Below, in pieces: positions 26,980 to 35,661 of a stretch of DNA of 64,000 nucleotides. The position numbers and the translations under genes were made by a program. The notes under the pieces are model-generated. The model saw only the letters and a program-made list of their open reading frames with translations. It was not told the DNA's origin and searched no databases. Position 1 is the stretch's first letter; each line of letters opens with the position of its first letter. The DNA comes from HGM05232 sp036661515 (GTDB lineage: Bacteria > Bacteroidota > Bacteroidia > Bacteroidales > Muribaculaceae): the NCBI GenBank assembly GCA_036661515.1, contig JAVWYO010000001.1, positions 17,179 to 81,178 of the forward strand, read 5' to 3'.

Positions 26980-27414
26980 ATGTTAAAGAAAATACTATCA
27001 GTTTCAGGAAAGCCAGGACTATTTAAACTAATATCTTATGGGAAGAACCTAATCGTCATTGAATGTATTGCAGATGGAAAACGTGTCCCTGCCTACAGCA
27101 ACGATAAAATAATTTCACTTGGGGATATAGCAATTTATACTGATACTACAGAAGTTCCATTAGGAGTTGTTCTAAAGACTATTTATACTAAGTTTGATGG
27201 AAAGCCTCTGAATGCAAAAGAATATAATACACCTGAATCGTTAAGAAATTTCTTCCAAGAAATTCTCCCCGCATACGATAAAGAACGCGTATATAATAAT
27301 GATATTAAGAAAATAATATCTTGGTATAATATCTTGATTAACGCAGGGATAACCGATTTCAGTAATGATGAAGAGCAAAAAGATAACAACGAGGAGCAAA
27401 AAGCTGAAAAATAG
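26980..27414 (+). CDS. DUF5606 family protein
   Basis: A 144-residue cytoplasmic protein, conserved in Bacteroidetes directly downstream of coaE. The start MLKKILSVSGKPGLFKLIS and IEC..DGKRVPAYSNDKIISLGDIAIYT suggest a small beta-barrel (SH3/Tudor-like) N-terminal part, followed by a helical region (SLRNFFQEILPAYDKERVYNNDIKKIISWYNIL) and a low-complexity acidic tail (DEEQKDNNEEQKAEK). Function unknown. It has its own promoter and a good terminator, so it is monocistronic. Confidence 0.85.
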   Translation: MLKKILSVSGKPGLFKLISYGKNLIVIECIADGKRVPAYSNDKIISLGDIAIYTDTTEVPLGVVLKTIYTKFDGKPLNAKEYNTPESLRNFFQEILPAYDKERVYNNDIKKIISWYNILINAGITDFSNDEEQKDNNEEQKAEK

Positions 27415-27437
27415 CTTTATCCGTATTAATTAATACT

Positions 27438-27468
27438 AAAAGGTGATACATTAGTTTCACCTTTTTTT
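27438..27468 (+). terminator. Intrinsic terminator after the DUF5606 gene
   Basis: 9-bp arms AAAAGGTGA / TCACCTTTT with an 11-nt loop (which may pair further), followed by TTT; 23 bases past the stop. Confidence 0.8.
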
Positions 27469-27532
27469 AGCTCTTGGAAAAAGGTTTGTAATTTTATAGA
27501 CAATAATCCTTTAATAATAACCACCATAAGGA

Positions 27533-28060
27533 ATGAAAGATATTAAATATTTTATACTTATACCATTTATGCTAATTCTCCTTTGCATAAACACGTCTTG
27601 TCATTCCTCTAAAAAGAATATTAAAGGTACAGAATATGAGTATAATGATAAAGGTATATTAGGATTTAATATAACGAAGCACGATAATAAAAAGCTATAT
27701 AGAGAAGCCCAAAAATGGATAGGTACACCTTATCAATATGGAGGTCACACTAAAGATGGCACAGATTGCTCAGGCTTAGTTATGGAAATATATCTTGAAG
27801 TTTATAATACAAAATTACAACGTAATTCGGCAAAGATAATGAGTGAGAACTGTCGGGAAATAAGCAGAAATGCACTTAAAGAGGGGGATTTAATATTCTT
27901 TGCGACAGGTAAAAATTCAAATAGAATTAGCCACGTAGGATTGTATCTTAAAGATGGTAAATTTATTCATTCCTCATCAAGCCGTGGAGTTATTATCAGT
28001 GAATTAGAACAAAAATATTATCAAAGGACGTTTGTGTGCGCAGGCAGAGTTAGACGTTAA
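27533..28060 (+). CDS. NlpC/P60 family lipoprotein (putative peptidoglycan endopeptidase)
   Basis: A 175-residue predicted lipoprotein with a type II signal peptide ending in NTSC (Cys23). The NlpC/P60 domain (about 55-175) shows the catalytic Cys79 in DGTDCSG, His134 in ISHVGLYL and a third polar residue near His146, so it is probably active on D-Glu-meso-DAP bonds in stem peptides. The upstream YQYGG motif is also typical. It faces comEC tail to tail with no bases between the two stop codons, and I see no terminator between them. Confidence 0.9.
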   Translation: MKDIKYFILIPFMLILLCINTSCHSSKKNIKGTEYEYNDKGILGFNITKHDNKKLYREAQKWIGTPYQYGGHTKDGTDCSGLVMEIYLEVYNTKLQRNSAKIMSENCREISRNALKEGDLIFFATGKNSNRISHVGLYLKDGKFIHSSSSRGVIISELEQKYYQRTFVCAGRVRR

Positions 28061-30118
28061 TTAGTATCTTAATATCAATGCTCCTTCTTTGCTAATTGTA
28101 TGAAACGGAATATTTAATTCTTTACACTCTTTTTGAAGGTCATATACTCTATCTTTATATATATTTCCAGAAAGGACTATTACAGCTGGATTATAGCATT
28201 GTAACAATTTTACAATTTTGCCATAATAACCTTTTGAAATCACAAGATAATCCACATCTATTTTATCGCTAATACCATTTAATGCAACTTTCCAGTCACT
28301 TCCGTTTATAACCGATATTCTCTTTTTACAAAGATACATAAAAGGCTTTGCTACAAATCCACATTTAGTTGTAATCGAGTCATTTACAATATCGAGTGTC
28401 TTTATACTGTTCTTTATGAGAAATGCAGAATTATATTTTTTGACATTATCAAGACTTTCATTATTGTCAGGGAAAATAATGAATCCAGCGTGACCTTCAT
28501 GATATATTATAGGCGTTTCATTATAATTGTTCATTATAACGACTTCAACTTTCTCATTATTATTATAAATAAGGATGTTAAAAATGATATAAATAAGACA
28601 TGTGCTTAATGAGATTATTAGCCATAGTACTTTGCGAAACTTAAACCAAGATAGGAGTAATGTAACTATTAAAAAATATGCTACAATATCAACAGTTGTA
28701 ATATTTATATTTGTGATATTAGAATATGGAATGTTTTTAATAATATTCACTGTATATATCAATATGCCATAAAGGAAATCAATAATACTTCCAAGTATTT
28801 GGAATGGGAATATAATGTATAAAATAGCTACGCCTAATACAAATGGGAGTAGTGGAATGAGAAAAACATTACCTAATAAAAATAGCACAGGGAATGAGTG
28901 AAAATAATATGCCGATACAATCCCAGTCCCAAGCATTGCAGAAATTGATACTGCAAAAAGGCCACATATATAATATTTTATTTTATTCTTAGGGCTAAAA
29001 GGATTTAGCTTTTTTGATAATGTCAATATAGATAATACGGATAAGAAACTTAATTGAAACCCTACGGAAAATATAGCCATAGGTGAAAAAATCAATATAA
29101 AAAAGGCTGCTCCACAAAGGGCATTAAGCCCCGTATTCCCACGATAAAGCATGTAAGATGTAATGAAAAATGCAGCCATTATTGTCGCTCTAAGTACCGA
29201 TGGCGACAATCCTGTTATAAATGCGTATGCAATGAGTATAATTAGCGTAAGCATTAATCGGAATCGTTGCATATTTAGACGTGACAGGGGATATAGTAGA
29301 AAGGTGATGATTATTGTAATGATACCTACATGAAGCCCGCTGACGGCAAGTATATGGGCTATACCAGCATCTGAGAAGCTACTTCGCACATCATCGTCGA
29401 GAATATATCTATCGCCAAGTAAAGCTGTGATAATGAATTGTTGCGCTGGAATAGAGATGTCAGATACAAGGATACGATTTATAAGAAGACGCTGGCATCT
29501 TTTTGAAATTGCATTTATGGAATGGCTATTACCAACAATTGAATAATCACTCCTTTTGATGTGCTGAGTGTATAATATTCCTTCATGCTTCATATAACTT
29601 ACATAATCAAACTCATCGGGATTACCCATATTTCTGATTCTTTCAAAATGTGGTGTAAAACTTATTATATTACCCACTTTTAAACAATAATTATTACCAT
29701 CAATATTTACGAGAGCTTTCAATGGCTTTGGCTCAATTACACGTCCAATGCTATCAATATAGCTTTTAATTGATACTGTCAAACTCATAGAATTTTCGTT
29801 ATCTTTTATATTCTCTACGCATGCTATTACGGTAGTGTATTTTGTTTCATTCGTTGAGATATAACGAGGCATGAGCATCTTGGCATTAATCCAACCTAAA
29901 GCCAAAACAACTAAAAAAAGTGATATTGAGTATTTATAATTATTTTTATATTTAGTAAATGGCGTTTTATTCCTATTTGCGCTGATATATAATATTAAGG
30001 CACAAATAAGTAGCCCAACTGCAATATAAATTTGCAGTTGGGTACATGAAAATAATATGCCTATAATGAAAGGCAGTAAAAATCGTAATAAAGGTATTTT
30101 TGATAAAATATTACTCAT
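28061..30118 (-). CDS. ComEC/Rec2 family DNA-uptake channel protein
   Basis: A 685-residue inner-membrane protein of the competence family that moves single-stranded DNA across the membrane. The N-terminus has hydrophobic helices (about 9-70) and the DUF4131 region; the conserved competence core starts at HILAVSGLHVGII (about residue 255) and spans about ten helices up to 500. The C-terminal part after 515 corresponds to the metallo-beta-lactamase-like region, but no HxHxDH motif is visible, so it is degenerate, as often in Bacteroidetes. It is last in the operon gldB-aroE-yeiH-comEC and overlaps the preceding stop by 1 base. Whether the cell is naturally competent is unknown. Confidence 0.88.
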   Translation of the reverse strand: MSNILSKIPLLRFLLPFIIGILFSCTQLQIYIAVGLLICALILYISANRNKTPFTKYKNNYKYSISLFLVVLALGWINAKMLMPRYISTNETKYTTVIACVENIKDNENSMSLTVSIKSYIDSIGRVIEPKPLKALVNIDGNNYCLKVGNIISFTPHFERIRNMGNPDEFDYVSYMKHEGILYTQHIKRSDYSIVGNSHSINAISKRCQRLLINRILVSDISIPAQQFIITALLGDRYILDDDVRSSFSDAGIAHILAVSGLHVGIITIIITFLLYPLSRLNMQRFRLMLTLIILIAYAFITGLSPSVLRATIMAAFFITSYMLYRGNTGLNALCGAAFFILIFSPMAIFSVGFQLSFLSVLSILTLSKKLNPFSPKNKIKYYICGLFAVSISAMLGTGIVSAYYFHSFPVLFLLGNVFLIPLLPFVLGVAILYIIFPFQILGSIIDFLYGILIYTVNIIKNIPYSNITNINITTVDIVAYFLIVTLLLSWFKFRKVLWLIISLSTCLIYIIFNILIYNNNEKVEVVIMNNYNETPIIYHEGHAGFIIFPDNNESLDNVKKYNSAFLIKNSIKTLDIVNDSITTKCGFVAKPFMYLCKKRISVINGSDWKVALNGISDKIDVDYLVISKGYYGKIVKLLQCYNPAVIVLSGNIYKDRVYDLQKECKELNIPFHTISKEGALILRY

Positions 30119-31077
30119 TAATTAAGGCTTGCCATAATCACAGCAAGACTACTAACGCCAATAACTATCCATAAAAGTATGCCTTGAAGTACTGGTGTAA
30201 ATCCCACTTTCTTTATAACTCCAATAGAAAGGCTTGATCCTATTAAAAATAGAGTTACAATCATTCCTTTCTTAGCAAGCCATACACACCATTGACTTAT
30301 TTCGGCAGGAAGTCCAGCATAGCTATTTACTAACATTGCTACAATAAATAGAAATATGAACCAAGGAATTGATATCTTACTTGATTTATTTTTGAAGTAG
30401 AATGTCGTGAAGATTGCTAATGGAATTATCCATAATGCACGTGTTAGCTTTATTAATGTAGCTATCTCAAGCGCTTTATCACCATAAGCAGCACCTGCAC
30501 CAACAACTGAACTTGTATCATGAATTGCAATTGCAGCCCAAGTGCCAAATTGCTCTTGGCTTAGTCCTAAAAGATGTCCAATAGGTGGAAAAATAAATAA
30601 TGCTACGGCGTTAAGCATAAATATAGTACCTAACGATACCGCCATTTGATTTTCATCGGCTTTAATGATTGGAGCAATTGCAGCAATGGCACTTCCGCCA
30701 CATATTGCAGTACCAGAACCAATAAGATATGATGTTTTCCTATCAATTTTCATGTATTTACCCAAAATAACGGCTAATACCATCACAACTACTACAGAAA
30801 CTATTGTAAATAACATTCCATCTTTTCCTGCTTGAAGAGATGCTTCAAAATTCATTCCAAATCCAAGACCTACAACAGAAGCTTGCAATAGATATTTGGA
30901 GCTTTTTTTATTAAACTTCGGGAATGGAATTCCAAATGTAAAAGCAAAAACGAGCCCTATAAATAGAGCTAATGCAGGCGTTAAAAATTCTAAACCCCAT
31001 ATTTTGTCAAAAGGGAATATAAAAAACAATAGAAGAATAACATAAATGTATCTTCCTACTTGATTAAAATTAGTCAT
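30118..31077 (-). CDS. YeiH/UPF0324 family putative sulfate exporter
   Basis: A 319-residue integral membrane protein with about ten helices, first near ILLLFFIFPF and last near GILLWIVIGVSSLAVIM. Family hallmarks are FAFTFGIPFP, GSGTAICGGSAIAAIAPII in the middle and the HDTSSVVGAGAAYG segment after it. The substrate of the family is not firmly established; sulfate or sulfonate export is the usual label. It sits between aroE (20-base gap) and comEC (1-base overlap), so it is translated as part of that operon. Confidence 0.88.
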   Translation of the reverse strand: MTNFNQVGRYIYVILLLFFIFPFDKIWGLEFLTPALALFIGLVFAFTFGIPFPKFNKKSSKYLLQASVVGLGFGMNFEASLQAGKDGMLFTIVSVVVVMVLAVILGKYMKIDRKTSYLIGSGTAICGGSAIAAIAPIIKADENQMAVSLGTIFMLNAVALFIFPPIGHLLGLSQEQFGTWAAIAIHDTSSVVGAGAAYGDKALEIATLIKLTRALWIIPLAIFTTFYFKNKSSKISIPWFIFLFIVAMLVNSYAGLPAEISQWCVWLAKKGMIVTLFLIGSSLSIGVIKKVGFTPVLQGILLWIVIGVSSLAVIMASLN

Positions 31078-31098
31078 ATATATTATAATAAAATGTTG

Positions 31099-31866
31099 TT
31101 ATGATTGCCATATTTCCCATGCTGCAAATGCTTGTAATAAAAGCATCTCAAGTCCATTCTTTACATTAGCGCCATGGCTCTTTGCTTTCTTCATAAATAG
31201 AGTTTCATCGGGATTGTATAGCAAGTCATAGCATAAATGAGATGGAGTAAGAAGGTCATAAGGGATATCAGGACATTCGTTTACATGTGGATACATTCCA
31301 AGAGGTGTCGTATTTATTATTATATGGTGTTTTAGCATTATTGATTTATCCAATTCTTGATATGTCAATGTTGCATTATCTTTATTTCGTGACACTAATT
31401 GAGAAGATATTTTAAACTTTTCAAGACCACAAGCAACTGCTTTTGCCGCACCACCAGTGCCAAGTATAAGAGCATGCGTATGATTTTCTTTTAATAACGG
31501 GCGTATAGAATCGCAAAATCCAATAATATCAGAATTATAGCCTTTAAGCAAACATTTATTGTTCTTCTTGTCAAGGATAAATTTAATTACGTTCACAGCA
31601 CCGATTTTACGAGCATCTTCATCTAATTCATCAAGATATTGTATTACCTGTTCTTTATAAGGAATAGTTACATTCAATCCTTTTAAGTCCTTATTTTTAC
31701 TGATTATTTCTTTGAATAAACTAATATTAGGAATCTCAAAATTCCTATATTCAGCATTAATTTCCTCTGACTCAAATTTTTGATTAAAGAAATTTCTTGA
31801 AAATGAATGCCCAAGAGGGTATCCAATCAATCCATATACATTCTCGTGGCGTTTATTATCCCTCAT
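31099..31866 (-). CDS. aroE: Shikimate dehydrogenase
   Basis: NADPH-dependent reduction of 3-dehydroshikimate in aromatic amino acid synthesis. The protein has 255 residues: the substrate-binding SFSR at 21-24, the catalytic Lys71 in NVTIPYKEQ, the Asp in NSDIIGF, and the nucleotide loop GTGGAAKAV; NTTPLGMYP follows. A slightly short form is typical for Bacteroidetes. It overlaps gldB by 11 bases and precedes yeiH, with no functional link evident among the operon members. Confidence 0.94.
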   Translation of the reverse strand: MRDNKRHENVYGLIGYPLGHSFSRNFFNQKFESEEINAEYRNFEIPNISLFKEIISKNKDLKGLNVTIPYKEQVIQYLDELDEDARKIGAVNVIKFILDKKNNKCLLKGYNSDIIGFCDSIRPLLKENHTHALILGTGGAAKAVACGLEKFKISSQLVSRNKDNATLTYQELDKSIMLKHHIIINTTPLGMYPHVNECPDIPYDLLTPSHLCYDLLYNPDETLFMKKAKSHGANVKNGLEMLLLQAFAAWEIWQS

Positions 31867-32845
31867 ATTTAGATTTCATTAATATCGTTTGACTTTCTGC
31901 ATTTAAAATATCGCTACACAATTGTGTTACATTATCTATCGTATTGTTATCAACATAAGATTCAATTATTTGTAACCCTATCCAACGTCCCATTGCTCCA
32001 GGACTATCTTGAGAAATTAATATAGTGAATGGTGATGGAGTAAGCATTTGCTCATGAATCATTTTTGATTTTGAATATAGAATATCTTGTGATATTAATT
32101 TACGCCATATCTCTTTCTCATTTGTTTTACACCATTTTTCTTGTGATATAGTGTAGCCAAAGATATTCCCATCAGCATTTTCGGGGATTATTTGCTTCGT
32201 TATATATGCAACGAGCCCTTCATATATCATTGCCTCAAGTAAAGTCTTTTCCTTTTCAATCTTTTCAGTATTACGTCTAACAATAGCCTCAGCAACATTA
32301 TATGGGATTTGAGATGCCGTTTTATTTATTCTTTGATATGGCTCGTAATATTCATACATAGGGTGGTGTGCTCCTAAATAATGATTAAGTCCTATAAGCA
32401 ATGTGCTATCAGTTACAATTACAGATTGATTATATGGAGTGATATAACTCTTTATTTGTGGAAATCTATAAGCAGGGAAAACAGGAATAATATTATTATG
32501 AATCTCAGTTAATATCATTTCTAATGTATCTAAGCTATTAAATCTATTTTTTACATCAATATAGAAAGCTTTATAAATTGCAGTCGAAGGTATATTTGAA
32601 ATGACCGAATCAATATCGTTACTATTCCGACATTTTTCTTGATATAGTAACGTGATAATATCACTATATTTTTGCTTAAATTCATTCTTTTGTAACTCAC
32701 TCATTTTTGAGTAGTTATTAACATCAAGCTCAAATCTTTTAATCTCAATACCAGATTTAGCAATTTTATCAACGGAGCAACTGCATACTAAGTTAAGAAG
32801 TAGCAAGGGTAATATGATAGATAATATTTTGAAAATAAATTTCAT
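31856..32845 (-). CDS. gldB: GldB-like gliding motility lipoprotein
   Basis: A 329-residue predicted lipoprotein; the signal peptide ends at LVCSC (Cys21 or Cys23). Conserved GldB segments include SVIVTDSTLLIGLNHYLGAHHPMYEYY, MIYEGLVAYI and the C-terminal PGAMGRWIGLQIIESYV. GldB is needed for gliding in Flavobacterium, but homologues occur in non-gliding Bacteroidales, so here an envelope-maintenance role is more likely. The protein has a zincin-like layout without a clear HExxH. It is the first gene of the minus-strand operon; a -7 promoter element lies only 4 bases before the start codon. Confidence 0.82.
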   Translation of the reverse strand: MKFIFKILSIILPLLLLNLVCSCSVDKIAKSGIEIKRFELDVNNYSKMSELQKNEFKQKYSDIITLLYQEKCRNSNDIDSVISNIPSTAIYKAFYIDVKNRFNSLDTLEMILTEIHNNIIPVFPAYRFPQIKSYITPYNQSVIVTDSTLLIGLNHYLGAHHPMYEYYEPYQRINKTASQIPYNVAEAIVRRNTEKIEKEKTLLEAMIYEGLVAYITKQIIPENADGNIFGYTISQEKWCKTNEKEIWRKLISQDILYSKSKMIHEQMLTPSPFTILISQDSPGAMGRWIGLQIIESYVDNNTIDNVTQLCSDILNAESQTILMKSKYEG

Positions 32846-32849
32846 TTTA

Positions 32850-32857
32850 CAAAATTA
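32850..32857 (-). promoter_or_regulatory. -7 element of the gldB operon
   Basis: TAATTTTG on the minus strand. Its last base (32850) is separated from the start codon (32845) by 4 bases, so transcription would begin at or near the ATG. No good -33 TTTG is seen. Confidence 0.4.
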
Positions 32858-32962
32858 GTCCATTTTAGGAATAATATCATTTGATTTCACCTATTTTTTA
32901 TTCAAAAGTGAACTTAGGAGCAAAAAATCGTACATTTAGGGTGACTTTTAATTGATTATTCC

Positions 32963-32970
32963 TAAATTTG
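32963..32970 (+). promoter_or_regulatory. -7 element of the amidase gene
   Basis: TAAATTTG ends in a TTG that would otherwise open a longer amidase frame; expected transcription start about 32976, ahead of the ATG at 33010. Confidence 0.45.
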
Positions 32971-33009
32971 CAGATATATTATGTAAAAAATTATCTGAAT
33001 TACTTATTA

Positions 33010-34377
33010 ATGGTTTGTCTATTAAAATATCATATTAGAAATATATTTTTCATCTTATTCATTTTTTGTTTTGCTCTTACAGGCATGGCAAAAGATTTTG
33101 TCGTAGTTATTGATGCTGGGCATGGTGGTCACGACATGGGTGCTGTGGGGCTTAAGTCTTACGAGAAAAATATCAATCTTGATGTAGCACGAAAAGTAGG
33201 TGATATGATTTCATCGAAAATAGATAATGTGAAGGTTATATATACGCGTGATAGTGACAAATATCTAACTCTTCAAGAACGTGCCAATCTTGCTAATAAA
33301 GCAAATGGAGATTTATTTATTTCGATTCATACAAATTCTATTGATAAAAAATCAAGAAATCGTACCAGCGTTTCTGGTGCATCGACTTACACTCTCGGAT
33401 TACACCGTACAGAAGAAAATCTTGCTGTTGCAAAACGTGAAAATTCCGTTATTGCTCTTGAAGATGATTACACTACTACTTATCAAGGATTTGACCCTAA
33501 TTCGACTGAATCTTACATAATATTTGAAATTAGTCAAAGTAAACACATGGAACAAAGTGTAAACTTTGCTTCTGAAATTCAAAAAGAGTTTGTCAATGTA
33601 GCAAATAGATATGATAAAGGAGTTCGCCAAGCTGGATTTTGGGTACTTGCAGCTACAAGTATGCCTGCAGTACTTATTGAACTTGACTTTATATGTAATC
33701 CAACACAAGAGGATTTCCTTATATCAGAAGAGGGACAAAATAAAATGGCTAAATCCATTTTCAATGCTTTTAAAGGTTATAAAAATGCATCTGATACTAA
33801 AATTGCATCAGTTTCAACGCCAACAAAAAAAGTTACAAAGAAAGAAAAAGAAGAAACAGCAAATATTGATAATAAAATATATGTTGCTCCAAATTATCAA
33901 TCGAAAGTAAAAGATGTATCTGATGAGGACTACAAATATTCGATTAGAAGAAGCAATAAGATAGATAAAAGCCGAAGCGAAAAAAACAAATCTTCAAATA
34001 AATCAAAAAAGAAATCATCAAAAAATGAAACAAAACAAGATATTGATGATTTTGTTATAAATTCTAATGATGATAAAAATGACCAGAATATAGAAGAGGA
34101 GGTAAAAGTTGAAAATGCTAAGAGCAAAGAAGATAAAGAACCTGATACTATTTTTCGCATCCAATTTTTGACCAGTCCTAAATCGTTGAAAGCTAATAGT
34201 TCTTTTTTTAAGAATCTATATCCAGTTTCTAATTATAAAGACGGTGGCCTATATAAGTACACTTATGGCGAAACTAAAAGCCAAAATGAAGCTAAACGCT
34301 TATTGAACTACGTAAAAACCAAATTTAAAGAAGCATTTATAGTGTCATTTAAAGATGGCGTAAGAACAAATAAATAA
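33010..34377 (+). CDS. N-acetylmuramoyl-L-alanine amidase (Amidase_3) with C-terminal SPOR-like domain
   Basis: Zinc amidase that removes stem peptides from glycan strands during division. From ATG 33010 it has 455 residues. A signal segment (IRNIFFILFIFCFALTGMA) precedes the catalytic domain (about 30-255): zinc ligands His in DAGHGGHD, Glu in YEKNINLDV and His in SIHTNS, and the catalytic Glu in VLIELDFICN. Residues 265-380 are a lysine/serine-rich linker. The last 75 residues (FRIQFLTSP...FKEAFIVSFKDG) look like a SPOR peptidoglycan-binding fold. A TTG at 32968 lies in the promoter and is not used. The mlaD-like gene follows after 16 bases, a common Bacteroidetes pairing. Confidence 0.92.
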   Translation: MVCLLKYHIRNIFFILFIFCFALTGMAKDFVVVIDAGHGGHDMGAVGLKSYEKNINLDVARKVGDMISSKIDNVKVIYTRDSDKYLTLQERANLANKANGDLFISIHTNSIDKKSRNRTSVSGASTYTLGLHRTEENLAVAKRENSVIALEDDYTTTYQGFDPNSTESYIIFEISQSKHMEQSVNFASEIQKEFVNVANRYDKGVRQAGFWVLAATSMPAVLIELDFICNPTQEDFLISEEGQNKMAKSIFNAFKGYKNASDTKIASVSTPTKKVTKKEKEETANIDNKIYVAPNYQSKVKDVSDEDYKYSIRRSNKIDKSRSEKNKSSNKSKKKSSKNETKQDIDDFVINSNDDKNDQNIEEEVKVENAKSKEDKEPDTIFRIQFLTSPKSLKANSSFFKNLYPVSNYKDGGLYKYTYGETKSQNEAKRLLNYVKTKFKEAFIVSFKDGVRTNK

Positions 34378-34393
34378 ATTTGATAAAAGAATA

Positions 34394-35296
34394 ATGAAGA
34401 AAATATTTTCTAAAGAAGTGAAGATCGCTATTGCTGTAATTGTTAGTTTAGCAATACTTTTTGTTGGCATTGATTACCTAAAAGGTATAAACATATTTAA
34501 ACCAGCTAATTTTTATCTCGTTAAATATAATAAGGTTGATGGCTTAGTGGTCTCAGCTCCTGTAACTATTAATGGGTTTCAAATAGGTATGGTTAGAGAA
34601 ATACGATATGAATATGAAAACAACGGTAATATTATTGTTGAATTAAGTCTTGATAAAGAGCTAAATGTTCCTGTTGGGACAACTGCTATTCTTGCAAATG
34701 ATATGCTTGGTGTTTCTTCTATTCAATTACATTTAACTGATGTCAAAACTTATTATAATGTAGGAGATGAAATCAAAGGAGAAAATTCGGTGGGTATGTT
34801 AGATGAAATACATAATAAACTGATGCCAGCTTTTTCAGAAATATTACCTCGTATTGATAGCGTGCTTTACAACTTAAATAAAGTTGTTTCAAATCCTGCG
34901 CTATCATCTTCCATAACACGCCTTGATAACATCACAGCAAACATTGAAAAGAGCTCTGTACAGCTTTCTAAAATAATGAGTAAATCAGTTCCAACTATAA
35001 TGACAAATGTGAATGGCATTTCGGAAAACCTAAATAATATAACTACTGATTTAAATCAAGTTAGTGCTGATCTAAAGAAATTACCGTTAGAGTCCACAAT
35101 GGAAAATATCCGTAGCACAACAGCAAATTTAAATGAAATCACTGGGAGCATAAATAGCAAAAATTCCACTCTTGGGTTATTAATACACGACCGTGGCCTT
35201 TATGATCATATTGATGGAACAGTTACAAGTCTTGATTCGGTTCTTATTGATCTTAGATTACACCCTAAAAGATATGTGAATTTTAAATTGTTCTAA
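34394..35296 (+). CDS. MlaD/MCE family protein (lipid transport substrate-binding subunit)
   Basis: A 300-residue protein with one N-terminal membrane helix (about 8-30) and an MCE domain (about 35-115: YLVKYNKVDGLVVSAPVTINGFQIGMVREI, then VPVGTTAILANDMLGVSSIQLHL). The rest is a long helical, Asn/Ser-rich tail (about 150-280) that could form a tube or coiled coil across the periplasm. It is likely to move phospholipids between inner and outer membranes together with an MlaE permease and MlaF ATPase, which are not in this window. Co-transcribed with the amidase. Confidence 0.9.
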   Translation: MKKIFSKEVKIAIAVIVSLAILFVGIDYLKGINIFKPANFYLVKYNKVDGLVVSAPVTINGFQIGMVREIRYEYENNGNIIVELSLDKELNVPVGTTAILANDMLGVSSIQLHLTDVKTYYNVGDEIKGENSVGMLDEIHNKLMPAFSEILPRIDSVLYNLNKVVSNPALSSSITRLDNITANIEKSSVQLSKIMSKSVPTIMTNVNGISENLNNITTDLNQVSADLKKLPLESTMENIRSTTANLNEITGSINSKNSTLGLLIHDRGLYDHIDGTVTSLDSVLIDLRLHPKRYVNFKLF

Positions 35297-35321
35297 TAAA
35301 ATATTTGAGATAAAAGCATTG

Positions 35322-35356
35322 AATCCCTTATTTAGAAACCGTCTAAATAAGGGATT
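35322..35356 (+). terminator. Terminator after the MCE gene
   Basis: Perfect 15-bp arms (35322-35336, 35342-35356) with a 5-nt loop, 25 bases past the stop. The remaining AT-rich 305 bases up to dnaA contain a 12-bp palindrome TACAAATTTGTA (35446-35457) and the dnaA promoter, and I see no gene in them. Confidence 0.75.
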
Positions 35357-35588
35357 TAACATTGCTAACATGATAACATTCTACATGTGTCAATTTGCCA
35401 TTGCTTAAGAATCTAAAATGTTTAATTTACCTATGTTATTAAGCATACAAATTTGTACAATACGCTGCAAATAAGTTATATAATTTAAATTTTAGGGTAT
35501 GATTTTAACAATATGATAATATTTGATTCAATTCATTGATAGATAGTGTAGTTATGGTACAAATATAAAATCCAAATATTTTAGGCAC

Positions 35589-35619
35589 TTGTTTTACAAA
35601 ATAATTAGAGCAAAATTTG
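35589..35619 (+). promoter_or_regulatory. Candidate dnaA promoter
   Basis: TTG at 35589-35591, 20 bases, AAAATTTG at 35612-35619 (one mismatch to TAnnTTTG), 42 bases before the dnaA start. Confidence 0.4.
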
Positions 35620-35661
35620 TATTCGTAAGTAATAAAAGTAAAAATAAAATAAAGGAACACA

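Noticed and set aside
32968..33009. Extension of the amidase frame from a TTG
   Set aside because: The TTG is the end of the TAAATTTG promoter element, so it would not be transcribed.
33281..33520. 79-codon frame inside the amidase gene on the same strand
   Set aside because: Out-of-frame shadow of a well-supported coding region, without its own promoter or recognisable product.
35357..35588. Replication origin in the AT-rich gap upstream of dnaA
   Set aside because: No TTATCCACA-like boxes are present in the gap. Cumulative GC skew over the chromosome would be the deciding test and cannot be run here.
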